Assembly (NCBI GenBank): GCA_900540005.1
Contig: UQEM01000156.1
Location: 1-5,432 of the forward strand
DNA length: 5,432 nt
Direction of reading: 5' to 3'
From: an uncultured Ruminococcus sp.
GTDB taxonomy: Bacteria > Bacillota > Clostridia > Oscillospirales > Ruminococcaceae
Position numbers and translations under genes: made by a program. Within the stretch, counting starts at the first letter, position 1; each line of letters starts with the position of its first letter. Positions 1 to 5,389 of the stretch are shown piece by piece. The notes under the pieces are model-generated. The model ran no database searches, was not told the origin of the DNA, and worked only from the letters and a program-made list of their open reading frames with translations.

Positions 1-49
1 ATCTACACAAGGCTATTCGTCGGCAGCGTCAGATGTGTATAAGAGACAG
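1..49 (+). other. Synthetic Nextera i5-side sequencing adapter (not genomic)
   Basis: Positions 1-8 are the end of the Illumina P5 oligo (ATCTACAC). Positions 9-16 (AAGGCTAT) sit exactly where an 8-nt i5 index belongs, 17-30 are the read-1 adapter (TCGTCGGCAGCGTC), and 31-49 are the 19-bp hyperactive Tn5 mosaic end AGATGTGTATAAGAGACAG. From memory the index matches Nextera XT v2 S520. Genomic sequence starts at position 50. The mosaic end should not be annotated as a natural Tn5/IS50 end. Confidence 0.98.
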
Positions 50-55
50 TTAGTA

Positions 56-62
56 CTCCTTT
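56..62 (-). promoter_or_regulatory. Shine-Dalgarno site of an unseen gene downstream of rpiB
   Basis: Read on the minus strand, the sequence after the rpiB stop is a short spacer, then AAAGGAG, then six bases before the insert ends at position 50. That is normal Shine-Dalgarno spacing, so the start codon of the next co-directional gene probably lies at or within a few bases past the fragment edge. It indicates that the minus-strand operon continues past rpiB. The identity of the next gene cannot be told from this window. Confidence 0.6.
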
Positions 63-65
63 CGG

Positions 66-500
66 TTATTTGTTTTCAATTTTGGTTATGAGGTCGATCC
101 GTCTCTGGTGACGTCCGCCCTCAAATGAAGTAGTGAGGAATATTTCTGCAAGCTCAGCCGCAAGTCCGCAGCCAAGGGTTCTTGCACCCATACACATGAC
201 ATTAGCGTCATTGTGAAGTCTTGTAAAGCGTGTGGAGAATGAATCGCTGCACAAAGCCGCTCTGATTCCCTTGATCTTGTTTGCGGCAATTGACATACCG
301 ATACCTGTACCGCAAATGAGTATACCTCTGGTACAATGACCTGATAAAATTTCGTGGCAGACCTTTTCTGCAACATCAGGATAATCGCAAGGTTCTCCGT
401 CCGTGCCCATATCCAGAAAATCAAAGCCCTGAATAGAAAGCGCTTCGATAATTGCTTTTTTCATTTCAACGCCTGCGTGGTCGCAACCTATAGCTATCAT
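66..500 (-). CDS. rpiB: Ribose-5-phosphate isomerase B (RpiB/LacAB family)
   Basis: This cytosolic enzyme of the non-oxidative pentose phosphate pathway interconverts ribose-5-phosphate and ribulose-5-phosphate. The 144-residue product matches the usual RpiB size of about 145-150. The N-terminal GCDHAG motif (residues 5-10) and the ICGTGIGMSIAANK block (62-75) are clear. C63 aligns with the catalytic Cys66 of E. coli RpiB, H96 with ring-opening His99, and R130 and R134 in EGGRHQRR with the phosphate-binding arginines 133 and 137. The ATG at 500 is chosen because the family begins here and GGAGA lies 5 bases upstream. The in-frame ATG at 590 would add 30 non-homologous residues and run into tsaB. 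It is the last complete gene of the fhs-tsaE-tsaB-rpiB operon, 22 bp after tsaB. A galactose-6-phosphate isomerase subunit (LacA/LacB) is the alternative, but the catalytic Cys and absence of a lac context favour RpiB. Confidence 0.96.
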   Translation of the reverse strand: MIAIGCDHAGVEMKKAIIEALSIQGFDFLDMGTDGEPCDYPDVAEKVCHEILSGHCTRGILICGTGIGMSIAANKIKGIRAALCSDSFSTRFTRLHNDANVMCMGARTLGCGLAAELAEIFLTTSFEGGRHQRRIDLITKIENK

Positions 501-522
501 AACTTTCTCCAATCGTATTAAA

Positions 523-1224
523 TTAATTTGTTTTGGATCTGTATTCCAAGTCCTTTTCTGCCTTGACTTTTTGCAGATAAGAGACTTCAAGAAGTTCAGG
601 ATCTATAAGGCTCGCTGAAGCTCCGGCAAGGCATACACCTGTTGCGTTCTGCAAGCGTGACTGCGGAGGAGCAAGAGTGAATAGGGGGGAACGGTAATTA
701 TTGAAAAAATCTGTCGCACCATCACCGCAAAGAAGCGTATCTTCCTGATCAAGCGCAAGAAATTTTGAAAGCTCATCTCGGCTGATAAGTTTTTCCTCGC
801 AAATCGGTTTTACTGTGAAACTGTCGCTCTTGTATGAACAGGTGTATACAAGTTCACCTCTTGCCTTCATAATGCTGCATATATTGCCAACAAAAGCCAT
901 ATTGCTGAAAGCGAGTGCAGAAAGAGTCGAAACGCCGCAGCACTTGATGCCAAGCCCGAAACACATAGCTTTCACCGCTGCAACACCGATTCTGAGTCCG
1001 GTATATGAACCGGGACCGTTTGCAACAGCAATTGCACCTATATCGGACATCTGCTTATCGGATTTTGTAAGGATATCCTTTACCATAGGCATGATTACCT
1101 GCGAATGAGTTTTTTGCGTGTACAGAGAACTCTGAGCGAGAAAGATCTCGTTTTCTGTGTCAAAAAGGTCGGCAGAAGCGACTTTTCCCGAGGTATCAAT
1201 TCCAAGCAGTAGCAAATCTTCCAC
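523..1224 (-). CDS. tsaB: tRNA threonylcarbamoyladenosine biosynthesis protein TsaB (YeaZ)
   Basis: TsaB is a cytosolic ASKHA-fold protein without its own catalytic role. It binds TsaD and TsaE to form the complex that transfers threonylcarbamoyl to A37 of ANN-decoding tRNAs. The 233-residue length is normal. LGIDTS (7-12) is the family N-terminus, GPGSYTGLRIG (70-80) is the signature, and SYLQKVKAEK (215-224) corresponds to the usual C-terminal YLR motif. In the segment normally reading DAR, this protein has KARGELVY (120-127), a lysine at the usual aspartate position. The start is uncertain. GTG at 1224 has a GAGG only 3 bases upstream, while TTG at 1215 would give an N-terminus closer to the family's but lies 12 bases from the same GAGG. 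Either start overlaps the end of tsaE (29 or 20 bp), implying translational coupling. tsaD is not in the window. Confidence 0.95.
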   Translation of the reverse strand: MEDLLLLGIDTSGKVASADLFDTENEIFLAQSSLYTQKTHSQVIMPMVKDILTKSDKQMSDIGAIAVANGPGSYTGLRIGVAAVKAMCFGLGIKCCGVSTLSALAFSNMAFVGNICSIMKARGELVYTCSYKSDSFTVKPICEEKLISRDELSKFLALDQEDTLLCGDGATDFFNNYRSPLFTLAPPQSRLQNATGVCLAGASASLIDPELLEVSYLQKVKAEKDLEYRSKTN

Positions 1225-1636
1225 CGTCCTCTATTATAATTTCGCGTTCATTTTCGCTGATATTATTAATTGTAATGTAAATCGTATTCGGGGGCAAAAA
1301 TTCAGCTATATTCTCTGACCACTCGATTGCCGCCACATTTTCGTCAAAGGGATAGTCATAGAAACCTGTGGATTCAAGCCCCTCTTCGTTGCAGATTCTG
1401 TACATATCAAAGTGATAGAGTGTGATTTTCTCACCCCTGTATTCATTTACCAAAGCAAATGTAGGTGAAGTAACATGGTCTCCGATTCCAAGACCTATCG
1501 CAAGACCTCTTGTAAAGGTGGTCTTACCTGCGCCAAGTCCACCCTTATAAGCAATCATATCACCTGCATGGAGCATACTGCCGAGTTTAGCGGCTGTATC
1601 AATGGTTTCTTCAGGGGAATGCGTAATTATTTTCAT
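1196..1636 (-). CDS. tsaE: tRNA threonylcarbamoyladenosine biosynthesis ATPase TsaE (YjeE)
   Basis: TsaE is the P-loop ATPase that works with TsaB and TsaD in t6A37 formation in bacterial tRNA, probably resetting the complex between cycles. The 146-residue product is of family length. It shows the Walker A motif GGLGAGKTT (32-40), the switch-like TSPTF (56-60), LYHFDMYR (73-80) with the conserved aspartate D77, and IEWSENI (104-110) with the conserved EW pair. The ATG at 1636 is preferred because AAGAGG lies 6 bases upstream and the protein then starts as the family does. An in-frame ATG at 1681 would put 15 extra residues inside the fhs coding end. The Shine-Dalgarno overlaps the fhs stop codon and only 10 bp separate the genes. 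The 3' end overlaps the tsaB start, the common Firmicute tsaE-tsaB pairing. Confidence 0.96.
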   Translation of the reverse strand: MKIITHSPEETIDTAAKLGSMLHAGDMIAYKGGLGAGKTTFTRGLAIGLGIGDHVTSPTFALVNEYRGEKITLYHFDMYRICNEEGLESTGFYDYPFDENVAAIEWSENIAEFLPPNTIYITINNISENEREIIIEDGGRFATAWN

Positions 1637-1646
1637 GAATCGCCTC

Positions 1647-3326
1647 TTAGAAAAGCCCTGTGATATTGCCGTTATCGTCACAGTCGATATTCAAAGCAGC
1701 AGGAGCTTTTGGGAGTCCCGGCATTGTGAGAATGTTTCCTGTGTAAATAACTACGAAACCTGCTCCCGAGGAGAGCTTCGCGTCACGAACATTTATCTTG
1801 AAGTTTTTGGGCTTGCCGAGGAGAGTCGGATTATCAGAGAGCGAGTATTGTGTCTTGGCAATGCAAACCGGCAAATCCCAGAAACCAATGCTCTCAATTT
1901 CCTTGATAGATTTTTCAGCCTGAGGCGTAAATGTCACACCATCGGCACGATAAATCTCCTTTGCGATTATCTCGATCTTCTGTTTGATTGGAAGCTGTGT
2001 ATCATAGATCTGCTTGAACTGTGATTCACTTGCAGAGCAAAGATCAATTGTTTCGCAAACCTTCTGTGCAAGGTCAATTCCGCCTTCACTACCCTTTGCA
2101 AAAACTTCGCACATAGAAACCTCAACGCCCATATCAGCACAGAAGTCCTCAACGAATTTGATTTCAGCAGGAGTATCACTTGCAAATTTGTTAATAGCAA
2201 CTACAACAGGAAGATGATACTTATGCATATTTTCAATGTGGGTTCTGAGATTAACTATGCCCTTTTCCAAAGCCCACATATTCTCCTTGGCAAGATCAGT
2301 CTTTTGAACGCCTCCGTTATACTTGAGTGCCTTGATCGTAGCGACAAGCACCACGCAATCAGGAGTAAGTCCACCGTAACGGCACTTGATATCGAAAAAC
2401 TTCTCAGCACCGAGGTCAGAACCGAAACCTGCCTCTGTTATGCAGTAATCACCGAGTTTGAGTGCAAGTTTTGTCGCACGAAGTGAGTTGCAGCCATGAG
2501 CGATATTTGCAAAAGGACCTCCGTGAATGAAAGCGGGATTGTTTTCGAGAGTCTGAACCAGATTAGGCTTGAGAGCGTCCTTGAGCAGAGCGGTCATAGC
2601 ACCGCAAGCTCCTATTTGCTTTGCAAAAACAGGTTCGCCCTTTAAGTTATAAGCAACAAGAATATTTCCGATTCTTTCTTTAAGATCAGCGATATCAGAA
2701 GCAAGGCACAGAATAGCCATGATCTCTGACGCAACTGTGATCTGGAAACCGTCCTCGCGGGGGAAACCATTAGCCTTGCCGCCGAGAGCTACGATTATAT
2801 TTCTTAGAGCACGGTCGTTCATATCAAGACAACGCTTGAAAGTAATCCTGCGCTGGTCTATCTGAAGCTCGTTACCCTGATGAATATGATTGTCTATCAT
2901 AGCACAGAGGAGATTGTTTGCAGCAGTGATTGCGTGAATATCACCGGTAAAGTGAAGATTGATATCCTCCATGGGAACTACCTGAGAGTAACCACCGCCG
3001 GCAGCTCCGCCCTTCATGCCAAAAACAGGTCCGAGAGAAGGCTCGCGGAGTGCGAGGACAGACTTTTTTCCTATTTTTCGCATAGCCTCGGAAAGTCCGA
3101 CGCTGACTGTTGTTTTACCCTCACCGGCAGGTGTTGGATTTATGGCAGTCACTAAAATGAGTTTGCCGTTTTCTTTATCAGCAACTTTTGAGTAAACGTC
3201 CTCGGATACCTTAGCCTTATAATGACCGTAAGGCTCAAGGTCTTCTTCATTAATACCGATATTTGCAGCGATTTCTGTTATGCGCTTCATATGAGCGCTC
3301 TGAGCGATTTCTATATCTGATAACAT
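1647..3326 (-). CDS. fhs: Formate-tetrahydrofolate ligase (10-formyl-THF synthetase)
   Basis: This cytosolic enzyme joins formate to tetrahydrofolate with ATP, giving 10-formyl-THF for purine synthesis, initiator-tRNA formylation and, in acetogens, the methyl branch of the Wood-Ljungdahl pathway. The 559 residues match the usual 555-560. Visible motifs are the P-loop [11 protein letters not shown] (63-73), [12 protein letters not shown] (94-105) running into the signature [11 protein letters not shown] (103-113), the second signature [12 protein letters not shown] (328-339) with K where the usual pattern has R, and the standard C-terminus [15 protein letters not shown] (534-548) ending in ITGLF. 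The ATG at 3326 has GGAGG 8 bases upstream. An in-frame ATG at 3386 is rejected because it lies upstream of the predicted transcription start and overlaps the promoter. It is the first gene of the minus-strand operon, 10 bp before tsaE. No other one-carbon gene (folD, metF, acs) is in view, so this does not by itself show acetogenesis. Confidence 0.98.
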   Translation of the reverse strand: MLSDIEIAQSAHMKRITEIAANIGINEEDLEPYGHYKAKVSEDVYSKVADKENGKLILVTAINPTPAGEGKTTVSVGLSEAMRKIGKKSVLALREPSLGPVFGMKGGAAGGGYSQVVPMEDINLHFTGDIHAITAANNLLCAMIDNHIHQGNELQIDQRRITFKRCLDMNDRALRNIIVALGGKANGFPREDGFQITVASEIMAILCLASDIADLKERIGNILVAYNLKGEPVFAKQIGACGAMTALLKDALKPNLVQTLENNPAFIHGGPFANIAHGCNSLRATKLALKLGDYCITEAGFGSDLGAEKFFDIKCRYGGLTPDCVVLVATIKALKYNGGVQKTDLAKENMWALEKGIVNLRTHIENMHKYHLPVVVAINKFASDTPAEIKFVEDFCADMGVEVSMCEVFAKGSEGGIDLAQKVCETIDLCSASESQFKQIYDTQLPIKQKIEIIAKEIYRADGVTFTPQAEKSIKEIESIGFWDLPVCIAKTQYSLSDNPTLLGKPKNFKINVRDAKLSSGAGFVVIYTGNILTMPGLPKAPAALNIDCDDNGNITGLF

Positions 3327-3357
3327 AAAATAATCCTCCGTTTGGAAATATAAATTT

Positions 3358-3386
3358 ATTATAACATATTTTTCAGCCAATTGCAA
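3358..3386 (-). promoter_or_regulatory. Sigma-A-type promoter of the fhs-tsaE-tsaB-rpiB operon
   Basis: On the minus strand, TTGCAA (3386-3381) is the -35 box (4 of 6 to consensus). A 17-bp spacer ends in an extended -10 element TGT followed by a perfect TATAAT (3363-3358). Transcription should start near 3351, giving a 5' untranslated region of about 25 bases that holds the GGAGG ribosome binding site at 3339-3335. No riboswitch or attenuator fits in so short a leader. Confidence 0.8.
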
Positions 3387-3455
3387 GGTTTGGAGAGAAT
3401 ATTATCGGATAATTTAAAAAATGTTAACCCAGTGCAAGGTATTGACAAAGATATT
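3382..3455 (+). repeat. Imperfect direct repeat spanning both -35 boxes
   Basis: Copy 1 (3382-3403) and copy 2 (3433-3455) share TGCAAGGT exactly, then TTG after a one-base insertion, and end with ATATT. In total 17 of 22 aligned bases match with one gap, and copy starts are 51 bp apart. Copy 1 overlaps the fhs -35 box (3381-3386). Copy 2 contains the rib -35 box (3442-3447). It may be a duplicated regulator site or remnant of promoter duplication. Chance similarity in AT-rich sequence cannot be excluded. Confidence 0.45.
3401..3413. promoter_or_regulatory. 13-bp perfect palindrome, candidate operator between divergent promoters
   Basis: ATTATC, a single central G, then GATAAT form a perfect 6-1-6 inverted repeat. 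It lies about 50-62 bases upstream of the predicted fhs start and 64-76 upstream of the predicted rib start. This position suits an activator or a looping repressor rather than a simple steric block. No known regulator was recognised, and no regulator gene is in the window. Local AT richness lowers the significance of the match. Confidence 0.35.
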
Positions 3456-3470
3456 CGGCGATGATATAAT
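3442..3470 (+). promoter_or_regulatory. Consensus sigma-A promoter of the riboflavin operon
   Basis: A perfect TTGACA (3442-3447) is followed by a 17-bp spacer and a perfect TATAAT (3465-3470) with an extended -10 TG at 3462-3463. The transcript should begin near 3477, a few bases before the FMN aptamer, leaving a leader of about 200 bases before ribD. Such a strong promoter fits control by premature termination instead of initiation. Confidence 0.93.
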
Positions 3471-3485
3471 ATTATTGTAATAAAT

Positions 3486-3593
3486 ATCTTCGGGGCAGGG
3501 TGTAATTCCTGACCGGCAGTAAAGCCTGCGAGCCTGAGAAGGTTGATTCGGTGCAATTCCGAAGCCGACGGTATAGTCCGGATGAAAGAAGAT
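3486..3593 (+). ncRNA. FMN riboswitch aptamer (RFN element)
   Basis: This cis-acting RNA binds flavin mononucleotide and shuts off riboflavin genes. The closing helix P1 pairs ATCTTC (3486-3491) with GAAGAT (3588-3593). The conserved core is present: GGGGCAGGGTG at 3492-3502, GACCGGCAGT at 3511-3520, GCCTGCGAGC at 3524-3533, GGTTGATTCGGTG at 3541-3553, and AAGCCGACGG followed by ATAGTCCGGATG, ending at 3584. Internal helices can be paired by eye: CAGG 3496-3499 with CCTG 3508-3511, GCAG 3516-3519 with CTGC 3526-3529, TTCGG 3547-3551 with CCGAA 3559-3563, and GAC 3567-3569 with GTC 3576-3578. It sits directly downstream of the rib promoter and upstream of a terminator and ribD, so it very likely controls ribD-ribE by transcription attenuation. 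Confidence 0.97.
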
Positions 3594-3632
3594 GATATGC
3601 GGATTTTCTGCAAGTGTATTTTCATGCCCTGA
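3490..3632 (+). promoter_or_regulatory. Candidate antiterminator pairing between aptamer 5' strand and terminator 5' arm
   Basis: TCGGGGCA (3490-3497) in the aptamer can pair with TGCCCTGA (3625-3632), giving eight pairs with one G-U. This would break both the aptamer P1/P2 strand and the terminator stem, so it could be the FMN-free conformation. It arises because TTCGGGGCA occurs identically at 3489-3497 and in the terminator 3' arm at 3635-3643. A second, weaker option pairs ATGAAA (3582-3587) with TTTCAT (3620-3625). Both are drawn by eye without energy calculation. Confidence 0.45.
3598..3612 (+). other. Small hairpin between aptamer and terminator
   Basis: TGCGG and CTGCA flank the loop ATTTT and pair over five positions, one of them G-U. 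The loop region GATTTTC (3602-3608) is identical to that of the terminator hairpin (3631-3637). It may be a spacer structure of the expression platform or have no role. There is no U-tract after it, so it is not itself a terminator. Confidence 0.4.
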
Positions 3633-3654
3633 TTTTCGGGGCATTTTTATTTTT
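3624..3654 (+). terminator. Intrinsic terminator of the FMN riboswitch expression platform
   Basis: ATGCCCTG (3624-3631) pairs with CGGGGCAT (3637-3644) across the loop ATTTT, giving an eight-pair stem with one G-U. It is followed by a run of T broken by a single A (3644-3654). It lies 31 bases after the aptamer and ends 13 bases before the ribD Shine-Dalgarno, the expected place for a transcription-attenuating switch. When FMN is bound the hairpin should form and stop transcription before ribD. Confidence 0.92.
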
Positions 3655-3679
3655 CCGAAGATTTTTCAAGGAGTAAGAA

Positions 3680-4792
3680 ATGGCTGAAAACGAATATATG
3701 CGCGAAGCAATCAAACTTGCCAAGCGTGGAATGGGATTTGTATCGCCGAATCCTATGGTCGGAACTGTGATCGTTCGCGATGGTAATATCATAGGTAAAG
3801 GCTGGCACAAAAAATACGGGCAGCTTCATGCGGAGCGCGACGCATTTGCTGACTGCGATGCAAGAGGAGTGGACTGCAAAGGTGCTGATATGTATGTGAC
3901 ACTTGAACCGTGCTGTCACTACGGAAAGCAGCCTCCGTGTACGGAAGCTATAGCAGAACGCGGTATAAGGCGTGTTTTTGTAGGTTCTGCCGACCCTAAT
4001 CCGCTTGTCGCTAGAAAAGGTATAAAATATCTTAGAGATCACGGAATCGAAGTTACGGAGGGAGTTCTTAAAGAAGAATGTGACAGTATAAATGAAATAT
4101 TCTTTCATTATATCACAACCGGACTTCCGTTCGTTACGATGAAATATGCCATGACAATTGATGGAAAAATTGCCTGCTACACAGGAAAAGCCAAGTGGGT
4201 AACAGGCGAAGAATCACGTCTTAATGCACATCGTGACCGACTTAAACACTCTGCCATTATGGCGGGGATCGGCACAGTTCTTGCAGATGACCCATTGCTG
4301 ACCTGCCGACTTGAAAATGCTCGGAATCCCATACGAATTATCTGTGATTCAAGACTTAGAACCCCACTTGACAGTAACATAGTAAAAACAGCTAACGAGG
4401 TTCCAACACTTATTGTCACGGCTTGTACAAGCGATAAGACACAAGAGTATGAGAAATTTGGCTGTGAAGTAATATTATGTTCTGACGAGTCAGGAAAACA
4501 GGTTGATCTTGTAAAACTTATGAAAATTCTTGGTGAAAGAAAAATTGACAGTATTCTGCTTGAAGGCGGTTCGACCCTGAACTGGTCGGCGCTGAATTCC
4601 GGTATTGTTAATAAGGTTCAGGCATATATTGCTCCTAAGATCTTCGGCGGAAAATCAGCACCTTCACCAGTTGGCGGAATTGGTACAGATATTCCTGACA
4701 ATGCCTTTATGCTTGAAGAGCCAAAGATATCACGCTTTGGCGATGATATAATGATAGAAAGCAGGGTGAAATATGTTCACGGGAATAATTGA
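3680..4792 (+). CDS. ribD: Bifunctional riboflavin biosynthesis deaminase/reductase RibD
   Basis: RibD carries out two successive cytosolic steps: deamination of the diaminohydroxyphosphoribosylaminopyrimidine made from GTP, then NADPH-dependent reduction of the ribosyl chain. Length (370 residues) is normal. The N-terminal deaminase domain (about 1-145) has SPNPMVG (22-28), the zinc and proton-shuttle motif HAE (50-52) and PCCHYGKQPPC (77-87). H50, C78 and C87 are the expected zinc ligands. The C-terminal reductase domain (about 149-366) shows KYAMTIDGKIA (155-165), the substrate/cofactor block GIGTVLADDPLLTCR (196-210), ILLEGGSTLN (292-301) and APKIFGG (318-324). In DPNPLVARKG (105-114) an arginine replaces a usually conserved glycine. 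AAGGAG at 3668-3673 lies 6 bases before the ATG. It is the first gene behind the riboswitch and overlaps ribE by 20 bp. Confidence 0.97.
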   Translation: MAENEYMREAIKLAKRGMGFVSPNPMVGTVIVRDGNIIGKGWHKKYGQLHAERDAFADCDARGVDCKGADMYVTLEPCCHYGKQPPCTEAIAERGIRRVFVGSADPNPLVARKGIKYLRDHGIEVTEGVLKEECDSINEIFFHYITTGLPFVTMKYAMTIDGKIACYTGKAKWVTGEESRLNAHRDRLKHSAIMAGIGTVLADDPLLTCRLENARNPIRIICDSRLRTPLDSNIVKTANEVPTLIVTACTSDKTQEYEKFGCEVILCSDESGKQVDLVKLMKILGERKIDSILLEGGSTLNWSALNSGIVNKVQAYIAPKIFGGKSAPSPVGGIGTDIPDNAFMLEEPKISRFGDDIMIESRVKYVHGNN

Positions 4793-5389
4793 AGAAATTG
4801 GCAAAGTTATAAGAGTTCAAAGAACTGCCGGATCATCGTTTATTGAAATTCAGGCTGAAAAGGTACTGACTGATGCACATATAGGTGACAGCATAGCTGT
4901 GAATGGAGTCTGCCTTACTGTTACAGATATGACAAACGATACATTCAGAGCCGACGTTATGAATGAAACTCTCAGCCGTTCTTCACTCGATTCACTTGTA
5001 AGCGGCAGTATGGTAAACCTTGAAAGAGCAATGGCGGCAAACGGACGCTTCGGCGGTCATATTGTTTCAGGACATATTGACGGTACAGGTATTATAACTG
5101 ATGTGAAAAATGATGGCATTGCCGTATGGTACACAATTTCTGCGGAAGATTCTCTGCTTAGATATATCGTAGAGAAAGGCTCGATTGCAATCGACGGAAT
5201 AAGTCTTACAGTTGCAAAAGTAACTAACAGCACATTCAGTGTTTCAATAATTCCACATACAGCAAGTGAAACCACTCTCTCAATGAAAAAAACAGGAGAC
5301 ATAGTGAACCTTGAAAATGATATTATCGGTAAATATGTTGAAAGGCTCATCAAGGCCTCTGAGCCTCATACAAGGTCAAGTAATATAAC
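4773..5389 (+). CDS. ribE: Riboflavin synthase (alpha chain), 3'-truncated by the fragment end
   Basis: Riboflavin synthase dismutates two 6,7-dimethyl-8-ribityllumazine molecules into riboflavin and the pyrimidinedione recycled by lumazine synthase. It acts as a homotrimer of two-barrel subunits. The protein begins with the hallmark MFTGIIEEIG. Barrel 1 has NGVCLTV (44-50) and GGHIVSGHIDGTG (94-106). Barrel 2 has DGISLTV (141-147) and VNLENDIIGKYVERL (178-192). C47, H101, S144 and D183 align with E. coli Cys48, His102, Ser146 and Asp185. The ATG at 4773 has AGGGTGA (4763-4769) upstream and overlaps the ribD stop, indicating translational coupling. 205 codons are genomic. The family is about 215 residues, so only the tail is missing. 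The frame stays open through the adapter to 5432; residues after 205 are artefact. The truncation reflects the library, not biology. Confidence 0.96.

Noticed and set aside
501..590. Longer rpiB start at 590.
   Set aside because: The extra 30 residues lie inside the tsaB coding end and do not resemble RpiB; the ATG at 500 has a good Shine-Dalgarno and the family N-terminus.
815..2486. Plus-strand open frames at 815-1108, 1475-1663, 1602-2024, 2014-2217 and 2214-2486.
   Set aside because: All lie antisense to clearly functional tsaB, tsaE and fhs; their translations show no recognisable domain.
1647..3326. fhs as evidence for an acetogenic (Wood-Ljungdahl) gene cluster.
   Set aside because: No folD, metF, acsABCDE or formate dehydrogenase gene is nearby, and fhs is widespread in non-acetogens.
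3327..3386. Longer fhs start at 3386.
   Set aside because: It would start upstream of the predicted transcription start and over the -10 box, while ATG 3326 has GGAGG at the right spacing and gives the family length.
3472..3483. TTATT-GT-AATAA inverted repeat at the rib transcription start as an operator.
   Set aside because: Only five AT-only pairs in a very AT-rich stretch between the -10 box and the aptamer; easily explained by composition.
3359..4108. Minus-strand open frames across the riboswitch and the start of ribD (3359-3625, 3414-3644, 3622-3810, 3647-4108).
   Set aside because: They are antisense to the FMN aptamer, terminator and ribD, with no family-like sequence.
5057..5353. 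Minus-strand open frame of 98 residues.
   Set aside because: It is antisense to ribE, whose catalytic motifs are all present in the other strand; no independent support.
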